Below, in pieces: positions 5,736-11,415 of a DNA stretch of 11,415 nt. Numbering within the stretch: position 1 is the stretch's first letter; every line of letters starts with the position of its first letter. The position numbers were made by a program, and so were the translations under genes. Origin of the DNA: Balneolales bacterium (GTDB lineage: Bacteria; Bacteroidota; Rhodothermia; Balneolales; Natronogracilivirgulaceae); NCBI GenBank assembly GCA_007133875.1, contig SLLW01000340.1, positions 1 through 11,415 of the forward strand, read 5' to 3'. A model generated the notes under the pieces. That model was not told the DNA's origin. It did no database searches and worked only from the letters and a program-made list of their open reading frames with translations.

Positions 5736-7922
5736 TTAGCTCATTCTGAAAAATGCTTTCTTCTTCTCAAGATAGGGAAGAAAAACGCGGCGAAGTGCAT
5801 TACGTTCCGGACTTTTAAGGTCGGGGTCAGCCGTCACCAGTTCAATCGCACTCTTTTTTGCAACCTCAAGCAGGAACTGATCGTTCAGAATGTCAGCATA
5901 CCGGAATTCAGGCAGACCGCTTTGACGGGTACCCAGAAAGTCACCCGGGCCCCGCAGATTGAGGTCTGCTTCGGCAATTTTGAAGCCGTCGTTGGTCTCT
6001 TCCATGGTACCCAGGCGGCTTCGCGCCTCCTTGCTCTGCTTGACGTCGGTCATCAGCAGACAATTACTTTGACGGTTGCCACGCCCGATCCGTCCCCGCA
6101 ATTGGTGAAGCTGGGATAGTCCGAAACGTTCGGCGTGCTCCACCAGCATCACAGAAGCATTGGGGACATCCACCCCGACCTCAATTACTGTGGTAGAGAC
6201 AAGGATATTGATGTTATTTTGCTGGAACTCCCACATGACCGACTCTTTTTCGGCGGATGACATGCGGCCGTGAAGCAGTCCGACCCTGGCATCTGGAAAA
6301 TCAACACGGAGCTGATCGTACCCTTCCGTGGCATTTTTCAGATCCATCGCCTCCGACTCCTCAATCAACGGGTACACGACATATATCTGACCACCTTCAC
6401 GAAGCTGATCTGTGAGGAATTTGTGGGCTCCGGGTCGGTCGATTTCCCGAAGGACCCGGGTTTTGATCGGCTTACGTCCCGGAGGCAAGTCACGGATCAC
6501 CGATATGTCCAGATCGCTGTACAGGGTCATGGCCAGAGAGCGGGGGATGGGTGTGGCGGACATGACCAAAATGTGCGGATGATCACCTTTTTCGCGTAAC
6601 AGGCCACGCTGCGAGACTCCGAACCGATGCTGTTCGTCGATGATGGCCATTCCCAGCTTGTGAAAATGGATCGCTTCCTGGATAACGGCATGGGTGCCGA
6701 CGATAATGTGGGCGGTTCCGCCGGCTATATCGGAGCTGATATCATCCCGGAGCGCCCTCTTTTGATTCCCGGTCAGCAGCCGGATATTCACACCAAGTGG
6801 TTCGAGCCACTGTGAGAGCGAATGGACATGCTGCTCGGCCAGGATTTCGGTCGGGGCCATGAGCACAGACTGGTAGCCACTGTCCATGGCCATCAGCATG
6901 GCACCAATGGCCACGATGGTTTTACCGGATCCGACATCCCCCTGAAGCAGCCGGTTCATTTGCCGGCCTGATCGAATATCTCTCTTGATATCGCTGAGTG
7001 CGGATTTTTGGCCGCTGGTAAGTTCAAATGGTAATGTTTCATTGAAGAAGCGACTGGTTACCGGCCGGGATTCCAGCATCAAAGGGCCGGGCGCTTTCTC
7101 AAAGACCTCTTTTTTCAGGGTGACGACACTCAGTTCGAATAAAAACAGCTCCTCAAACTTGAATCGTTCGAGTGCTTTTTTGTGCTGATCGGGGGATTTT
7201 GGGGCGTGAATCCACCGAAGAGCGGTTTTCCGGTCCGGATAGCCGAACTCTTTGAGAATGGCATCAGGAAGAAATTCGGGAAACGGGTGCTGATCAAGTA
7301 CCGACAGGATCCATTTGCGCAGGAGACCGGAGGTAATGTAGGTTTTTTTAAAGAACTGACTTCCGGGGTAGATCGGTACAATTCCGGTGAAAATCTGGTT
7401 GTCGGCTTTCTGCTGTTCACCTGCAATGCGGTTCCGGGAATTTCCGGGGTTACTACCGGTCGTGTGTGTGATTCCGGTAGAATGCCGGTTTCCGGATTCC
7501 TGTCCGGATGGATTACGTTCATCGATAGACGAGATTTGCTCCACCTCGGGATGGGCCATGGAGAGAAAGCGTCCATAACGTTTCACGGAGCCAAAAAAAG
7601 CGACCTGTTCTCCCTTTTTAAGACTTTTTTTGAAATAGGAGACACCCTTGAACCAGACCCCCTTCACCATCCCGGTTTCGTCCTGAAGAATCGCCTCCAG
7701 TCGCTTTTTGCGTCCGAAACCGTTTTCCTGAATGGATGTCAGGGTACCTATAACGGTAACTTTCTCACCGCTGCCCTGGAGTTGGCTGATGCGGAGCACG
7801 GTTCGCCGGTCAATGTAGCTTCTGGGGAAAAACATAACCAGCTCAGCGGCGGTTGTTATACCCGCTTTACGCAGTGCTTGTTCCCTGGCAGGGCTGATTC
7901 CTTGAATTTTTGAAGTTTTCAA
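5736..7922 (-). CDS. recG: ATP-dependent DNA helicase RecG
   Basis: This encodes a 728-residue branched-DNA helicase of superfamily 2 that remodels stalled replication forks and Holliday junctions. Order of parts: an N-terminal helical segment with an HhH-like GISPAREQALRKAGI (8-22); an OB-fold wedge domain at about 50-240; and two helicase lobes from about 290. Visible motifs are LLQGDVGSGKT (Walker A, 325-335), DEQHRFG (Walker B, 429-435), MSATPIPR (454-461), GLLHGRM (548-554), STTVIEVGVDVPN (576-588) and QLRGRIGRG (607-615). The RecG C-terminal region with FLGTRQSGLPEF follows (662-673). It is slightly longer than E. coli RecG (693 residues), partly because of a hydrophilic stretch at about 131-175 inside the wedge domain. 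The start must be TTG 7922: a TAA lies two codons upstream and the next Met is residue 30, after the conserved HhH segment. It is the first gene of the - strand set with the DUF1538/PII genes and diverges from rpsL. Confidence 0.97.
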   Translation of the reverse strand: MKTSKIQGISPAREQALRKAGITTAAELVMFFPRSYIDRRTVLRISQLQGSGEKVTVIGTLTSIQENGFGRKKRLEAILQDETGMVKGVWFKGVSYFKKSLKKGEQVAFFGSVKRYGRFLSMAHPEVEQISSIDERNPSGQESGNRHSTGITHTTGSNPGNSRNRIAGEQQKADNQIFTGIVPIYPGSQFFKKTYITSGLLRKWILSVLDQHPFPEFLPDAILKEFGYPDRKTALRWIHAPKSPDQHKKALERFKFEELFLFELSVVTLKKEVFEKAPGPLMLESRPVTSRFFNETLPFELTSGQKSALSDIKRDIRSGRQMNRLLQGDVGSGKTIVAIGAMLMAMDSGYQSVLMAPTEILAEQHVHSLSQWLEPLGVNIRLLTGNQKRALRDDISSDIAGGTAHIIVGTHAVIQEAIHFHKLGMAIIDEQHRFGVSQRGLLREKGDHPHILVMSATPIPRSLAMTLYSDLDISVIRDLPPGRKPIKTRVLREIDRPGAHKFLTDQLREGGQIYVVYPLIEESEAMDLKNATEGYDQLRVDFPDARVGLLHGRMSSAEKESVMWEFQQNNINILVSTTVIEVGVDVPNASVMLVEHAERFGLSQLHQLRGRIGRGNRQSNCLLMTDVKQSKEARSRLGTMEETNDGFKIAEADLNLRGPGDFLGTRQSGLPEFRYADILNDQFLLEVAKKSAIELVTADPDLKSPERNALRRVFLPYLEKKKAFFRMS

Positions 7923-7931
7923 CTGTTATAG

Positions 7932-7943
7932 TGATATATATCA
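7932..7943. promoter_or_regulatory. 12-bp perfect palindrome / possible recG promoter -10
   Basis: TGATATATATCA is its own reverse complement and lies 10 nt upstream of the recG start codon. On the - strand it reads TG-A-TATATA, an extended -10-like element that would start a nearly leaderless recG transcript. Because it is palindromic the same reading holds on the + strand. It could equally be an operator. No convincing -35 hexamer was seen. Confidence 0.3.
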
Positions 7944-7997
7944 GACGTACTATTTATGAGCATTGAAAGGCCGGTATAAAGATGCAATGGGTCGGTT

Positions 7998-8027
7998 AAG
8001 GGAGGTGATTCCATGTTTGTGATATAA
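7998..8027 (+). other. Strong Shine-Dalgarno-like site with a four-codon ORF
   Basis: AAGGGAGGTGATTCCATG places a near-complete match to the complement of the 16S rRNA 3' end (7998-8012) directly in front of an ATG at 8013. The reading frame is ATG TTT GTG ATA TAA (8013-8027), encoding only four residues. None of the real genes in this window has a comparable ribosome site. The -10 element of the likely rpsL promoter overlaps the mini-ORF, so transcripts from that promoter would lack the site. It would matter only if transcription starts further upstream, for example after TATAAA at 7975-7980. Confidence 0.3.
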
Positions 8028-8028
8028 T
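8020..8028 (+). promoter_or_regulatory. Probable extended -10 promoter of the str operon
   Basis: TGATATAAT is a perfect extended -10 element (TG-n-TATAAT, hexamer 8023-8028). No -35 match exists at 16-18 nt upstream (the area holds GGGAGG), which is usual for extended -10 promoters. Transcription would begin near 8035, leaving a leader of about 77 nt before the rpsL GTG. The leader contains the 8-bp palindrome TTTGCAAA (8042-8049) but no Shine-Dalgarno site. Confidence 0.55.
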
Positions 8029-8111
8029 TTATACAATTGCGTTTGCAAATGGTGGTGTAAGTTCCCTATATTTTCAAACTCTTTAACATCCATTACCAAA
8101 CTGAATTAACC

Positions 8112-8486
8112 GTGCCAACGATACAGCAGTTAATCCGTAAAGGCAGAAAGAACAAAATTAAGAAAACTACGGCTCCTGCGCTACAAGACTGCCCGCAGCG
8201 ACGTGGTGTATGTACCCGGGTATATACAACCACACCGAAAAAGCCGAATTCGGCTCTGCGCAAAGTAGCTCGTGTCAGACTAACCAATGGTATCGAAGTT
8301 ACCGCTTATATACCTGGTGAAGGCCATAATCTTCAGGAGCACAGTATTGTATTGATCCGTGGTGGCCGGGTGAAGGATTTGCCGGGTGTACGATATCACA
8401 TCATTCGCGGTGCACTTGACACTGCCGGGGTAGATGATAGGCGTCAGCGAAGAAGTTTGTATGGTACCAAGCGCCCGAAGAAGTAG
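8112..8486 (+). CDS. rpsL: 30S ribosomal protein S12
   Basis: This encodes a 124-residue S12, full length for the family, which sits at the decoding centre and helps fidelity of codon recognition. It starts with GTG at 8112, giving the standard [13 protein letters not shown]-terminus. Family motifs are CPQRRGVC (27-34), [18 protein letters not shown] (40-57) and [13 protein letters not shown] (84-96). Lys43 and Lys88, the usual sites of streptomycin-resistance changes, are wild type. Asp89, the residue methylthiolated by RimO in E. coli, is present. It is the first gene of the str operon; the leader before GTG is A/C-rich without a Shine-Dalgarno site. Confidence 0.98.
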   Translation: MPTIQQLIRKGRKNKIKKTTAPALQDCPQRRGVCTRVYTTTPKKPNSALRKVARVRLTNGIEVTAYIPGEGHNLQEHSIVLIRGGRVKDLPGVRYHIIRGALDTAGVDDRRQRRSLYGTKRPKK

Positions 8487-8521
8487 GGTTTAGTAATGTT
8501 AACTTTTTAGTTATTTGACCA

Positions 8522-8989
8522 ATGCGAAGAAGAAGTGCCGAAAAGAGAATCGTAAAGCCGGATCCGGATTTTTCAGATAAGTCGGTATCCCGATTTATCA
8601 ACTGTCTGATGAAAGACGGAAAAAAGACGACAGCCCGAAATATCCTGAAACAAGCTTTTTCGGTGATTGAGGAGAAAACCGGGAAAATCGGTATTGACGT
8701 ATTTAAGGAAGCTCTGAACAACACAGCACCGGTTCTTGAAGTAAAAAGCCGGCGTGTTGGTGGCTCCACGTATCAGGTGCCCGTTGAAGTGCGTCCTGAA
8801 CGAAGCACCGCACTGAGTATGCGATGGCTGATCCGTTCCGCCAAAGCCAGAAACGATAAATCGATGTCTGCCCGTCTGGCGCGGGAGATTATGGATGCGG
8901 CCAACAACGAAGGAGGAGCCGTCCGTAAGAAAGATGACACTCACCGAATGGCAGAAGCCAATAAGGCTTTCGCTCATTTCAGATTTTAG
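8522..8989 (+). CDS. rpsG: 30S ribosomal protein S7
   Basis: This encodes a 155-residue S7, the primary binder that nucleates the 30S head and contacts the E-site tRNA. The N-terminus MRRRSAEKRIVKPDPDFSD, the central FKEALNNTAPVLEVKSRRVGG stretch (broken across residues 61-81), YQVPVEVRPERS (84-95) and the C-terminal HRMAEANKAFAHFRF are typical. It starts at ATG 8522, 35 nt after rpsL. That gap is shorter than the E. coli rpsL-rpsG gap, which carries the S7 autoregulatory site, and no comparable structure was seen here. An 18-nt gap separates it from fusA. Confidence 0.98.
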   Translation: MRRRSAEKRIVKPDPDFSDKSVSRFINCLMKDGKKTTARNILKQAFSVIEEKTGKIGIDVFKEALNNTAPVLEVKSRRVGGSTYQVPVEVRPERSTALSMRWLIRSAKARNDKSMSARLAREIMDAANNEGGAVRKKDDTHRMAEANKAFAHFRF

Positions 8990-9007
8990 TAATTACGTAT
9001 AAGAATC

Positions 9008-11110
9008 ATGTCAGCAACAGCAACGAGTAATTCAAAGATTTTAGAAGAGATCCGCAAGACGCGGAACATCGGCATTATGGCCCATATTGATGCCGGAAAG
9101 ACGACCGCAACGGAACGGATACTGTTCTATACCGGAATCAGTCACCGCCTTGGTGAGGTGCATGACGGAGCGGCTACCATGGACTGGATGGAGCAGGAAC
9201 GCGAACGAGGTATTACAATCACGTCGGCTGCAACTACCTGCTACTGGGATGATCATCGTATCAACATAATTGATACTCCTGGTCACGTGGATTTTACCGT
9301 TGAAGTTGAACGCTCTCTGCGGGTTCTTGACGGTGCTGTCGCTGTTTTTTGTGCGGTTGGTGCCGTACAGCCACAATCCGAAACCGTATGGCGTCAGGCC
9401 AACAAATATGGTGTTCCGAGGATGGCTTTTGTGAACAAAATGGACCGGACCGGCGCCGATTTCTACAATGTGATTGAGCAGATGAAAGTCAGGCTCAAAG
9501 CGACACCGGTTCCGCTTCAAATTCCGATCGGATCCGAAGCCGAATTTCGGGGTGTAGTGGATCTGATGAGTATGAAGGCTTTTATCTGGGATGATGAAAC
9601 ACTTGGAAAAGCTTTCAAGGAGATTGACATTCCCGAGGAGTTGAAGGAAAAAGCGGATGATTTCCGGAAAGTAATGATCGAAGCCATCGCTGATTATGAT
9701 GATAATCTGATGGAAAAGTACCTCATGGAAGAGGAAATCACCGTTGAAGAGATAGAAGCGGCATTCCGGAAAGCTACACTTGATCTGAGCATCACACCGG
9801 TCCTTTGTGGATCGGCCTTTAAAAACAAAGGAATCCAAACGCTTCTCAATTCCATAGTGAAGTACATGCCTTCTCCCCTTGATGTTGATTCGATTGAAGG
9901 TACCGATCCCAGTAAAGAGAATGCCAAACTCACCCGCCGGACCAGTATTGATGAGCCGTTTTCTGCATTGGCATTCAAAATTATGACCGATCCCTACGTC
10001 GGTAAACTTACGTTTATCCGGGTTTATTCCGGGCAACTGGATGCCGGGTCTTATATTCTGAATTCTTCTACCGGCAAGAAAGAGCGTGTCGGACGTCTGC
10101 TCAAAATGCACGCAAACAGTAAAGAGGATGTAGAATCGGTACGTGCCGGTGACATCTGCGCAGTTGTGGGTATCAAAAGTGTTCATACCGGCGATACCTT
10201 GTGCAACGAAAAATCACCGATTATTCTCGAGCAAATGGTCTTCCCGGAGCCGGTTATCAAGCTGGCCGTTGAACCGAAGACAAAAGCCGATAATGACAAG
10301 CTCACAACCGGTCTTGCCAAGCTGGCGGAAGAGGATCCCACATTCAAAGTCAAAGTGGACGATGAAACCGCACAAACAACCATTGCAGGTATGGGCGAGC
10401 TTCACCTTGAAATCATTGTGGATCGCCTGAAGCGCGAATTTAAGGTAGAGGCGAACGTTGGGCAGCCTCAGGTCTCATACAGAGAAGCTATTACAAAGGC
10501 CGTTAAACATCGCGAAGTATACAAAAAACAGACCGGTGGTAAAGGTAAGTTTGCTGATATCGAGTTTGAAATCGAACCGATTGAAGGAAACACCGGTTTT
10601 GAATTTGAAAACAAAGTGGTTGGTGGTAATATCCCGCGTGAGTTCATGTCCTCCGTTGAAAAAGGATTTAAAGCGGCACTTACAACCGGAGTTCTGGCCA
10701 ACTATACGATAGAAGGAGTAAAGGTCACTGTATTTGACGGATCGTATCACGATGTGGATTCTGATGCCGTCAGTTTTGAAATGTGTGCCAAACTTGGATT
10801 TAAATCAGCAGCAAAAAAAGCGTCACCGATACTGCTTGAACCCATTATGAAAGTCGAAGTCATCACCCCGGAAGAGTATATGGGGGATATTATCGGCGAC
10901 CTTAACAGCCGACGCGGCGTAATTGGCAAGATGGAAAACAAGGTTGAAGGATCGGTCATTGATGCTGAAGTGCCCCTTTCAGAAATGTTTGGTTACTCAA
11001 CTCATCTGCGTTCCCTCTCACAGGGCCGCGCCGTTTACTCAATGGAGTTCGAAAAGTATGCACATGTACCCGACTCCATTGCAAAAGAAGTCATTGAAGA
11101 AAAAAACTAA
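9008..11110 (+). CDS. fusA: Elongation factor G
   Basis: This encodes a 700-residue translational GTPase that drives tRNA-mRNA translocation and, with ribosome recycling factor, subunit splitting. GTPase motifs are AHIDAGKTT (G1, 25-33), [10 protein letters not shown] (G2/switch I, 67-76), DTPGH (G3, 89-93), NKMD (G4, 143-146) and a GSAF segment (G5). Domains II-V follow in the usual order, with the SYREAI element of domain IV, a [12 protein letters not shown] start of domain V and a LNSRRG element. Length and motif order match canonical EF-G, with no sign of the degenerate second EF-G paralogue. It starts at ATG 9008 without a Shine-Dalgarno site. tuf begins 24 nt after its stop. Confidence 0.98.
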   Translation: MSATATSNSKILEEIRKTRNIGIMAHIDAGKTTATERILFYTGISHRLGEVHDGAATMDWMEQERERGITITSAATTCYWDDHRINIIDTPGHVDFTVEVERSLRVLDGAVAVFCAVGAVQPQSETVWRQANKYGVPRMAFVNKMDRTGADFYNVIEQMKVRLKATPVPLQIPIGSEAEFRGVVDLMSMKAFIWDDETLGKAFKEIDIPEELKEKADDFRKVMIEAIADYDDNLMEKYLMEEEITVEEIEAAFRKATLDLSITPVLCGSAFKNKGIQTLLNSIVKYMPSPLDVDSIEGTDPSKENAKLTRRTSIDEPFSALAFKIMTDPYVGKLTFIRVYSGQLDAGSYILNSSTGKKERVGRLLKMHANSKEDVESVRAGDICAVVGIKSVHTGDTLCNEKSPIILEQMVFPEPVIKLAVEPKTKADNDKLTTGLAKLAEEDPTFKVKVDDETAQTTIAGMGELHLEIIVDRLKREFKVEANVGQPQVSYREAITKAVKHREVYKKQTGGKGKFADIEFEIEPIEGNTGFEFENKVVGGNIPREFMSSVEKGFKAALTTGVLANYTIEGVKVTVFDGSYHDVDSDAVSFEMCAKLGFKSAAKKASPILLEPIMKVEVITPEEYMGDIIGDLNSRRGVIGKMENKVEGSVIDAEVPLSEMFGYSTHLRSLSQGRAVYSMEFEKYAHVPDSIAKEVIEEKN

Positions 11111-11134
11111 TTAGAAAGCTCAACACCTATAGCT

Positions 11135-11415
11135 ATGGCAAAAGAAACATTTGAACGGAACAAGCCGCACGTAAACATAGGAACGATCGGCCACGTGGAT
11201 CACGGCAAGACGACCCTTACGGCCGCCATCACCAAAACCCTTGCCAAACGCTATGGCGGAGTGGCCAAGGAGTTTGCCGACATTGACAATGCCCCCGAAG
11301 AGCGCGAGCGCGGGATCACGATCGCCACGGCCCACGTGGAGTACGAGACCGAGAAACGCCACTATGCCCACGTGGACTGCCCGGGTCACGCGGATTATGT
11401 CAAGAACATGGTGAC
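11135..11415 (+). CDS. tuf: Elongation factor Tu, N-terminal fragment (runs off the window)
   Basis: Ninety-three complete codons are visible before the window ends. EF-Tu is the GTPase that delivers aminoacyl-tRNA to the ribosome. The N-terminus [18 protein letters not shown] holds G1; [21 protein letters not shown] holds switch I; DCPGH holds G3. It is in the expected place after fusA, starting at ATG 11135. By hand count 68 of 93 third positions are G or C (73%), against 48 of the first 93 codons of fusA (52%); the first seven tuf codons are AT-rich and the shift begins just after them. Most bacterial EF-Tu proteins from this group, as I remember them, read GITINTAHVEY at switch I; here it is [11 protein letters not shown], which I associate more with delta-proteobacterial EF-Tu. 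Confidence 0.97.
   Translation, partial: MAKETFERNKPHVNIGTIGHVDHGKTTLTAAITKTLAKRYGGVAKEFADIDNAPEERERGITIATAHVEYETEKRHYAHVDCPGHADYVKNMV

Noticed and set aside
7182..7913. 243-codon open frame antisense to the 5' half of recG
   Set aside because: It is fully opposite a clear RecG coding sequence and has no recognisable motif.
8487..8521. S7 autoregulatory RNA structure between rpsL and rpsG
   Set aside because: The gap is only 35 nt and shows only a weak 4-bp TAAC/GTTA stem, too little to support the known S7 site.
9041..10186. 381-codon open frame antisense to fusA
   Set aside because: It lies wholly inside the strongly conserved EF-G gene, its translation is rich in Phe, His, Ile and Cys without any domain, and no start signal was seen. 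It is a codon-structure shadow.

Overview
The window has three blocks. Gene content, the lack of Shine-Dalgarno sites before most genes, the carboxypeptidase-regulatory-like N-terminus of the TonB receptor and the acidic exported protein suggest a moderately halophilic member of the Bacteroidota/Rhodothermota/Balneolota group. This taxonomic call is an inference from style, not from a marker search.

Block 1 (about 1-3491, + strand) looks like an outer-envelope metal-acquisition cassette. It holds a small exported protein with an HDHCPVC motif (10-339), an acidic, His-containing lipoprotein (417-1118) and a ZnuD-like TonB-dependent receptor (1224-3491). A long sense-strand RNA hairpin (1162-1205) sits just before the receptor start codon.

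Block 2 (3507-7922, - strand) reads recG, then two different DUF1538 membrane proteins, then a protein made of two fused PII-like domains. Spacing is tight: 12 nt between recG and the first DUF1538 gene, 80 nt between the two DUF1538 genes, and an 8-nt overlap into the PII gene. DUF1538 pairs have been described as a two-subunit Na+(Li+,K+)/H+ antiporter (UmpAB). The tandem PII-like protein is therefore a good candidate for a dedicated regulator of that transporter. This is the most interesting system in the window. Block 2 converges with block 1, leaving only 15 nt between the stop codons.

Block 3 (8112 to the end, + strand) is the classical str operon: rpsL, rpsG, fusA and the start of tuf. 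The 189-nt divergent region between recG and rpsL holds an extended -10 promoter, a 12-bp perfect palindrome and an unusually good Shine-Dalgarno-like sequence in front of a four-codon ORF. The tuf fragment has clearly higher third-position GC than fusA and an EF-Tu sequence that may not match the host lineage.

No tRNA, rRNA, CRISPR array or insertion sequence was seen. No gene-free stretch exceeds 300 bases.
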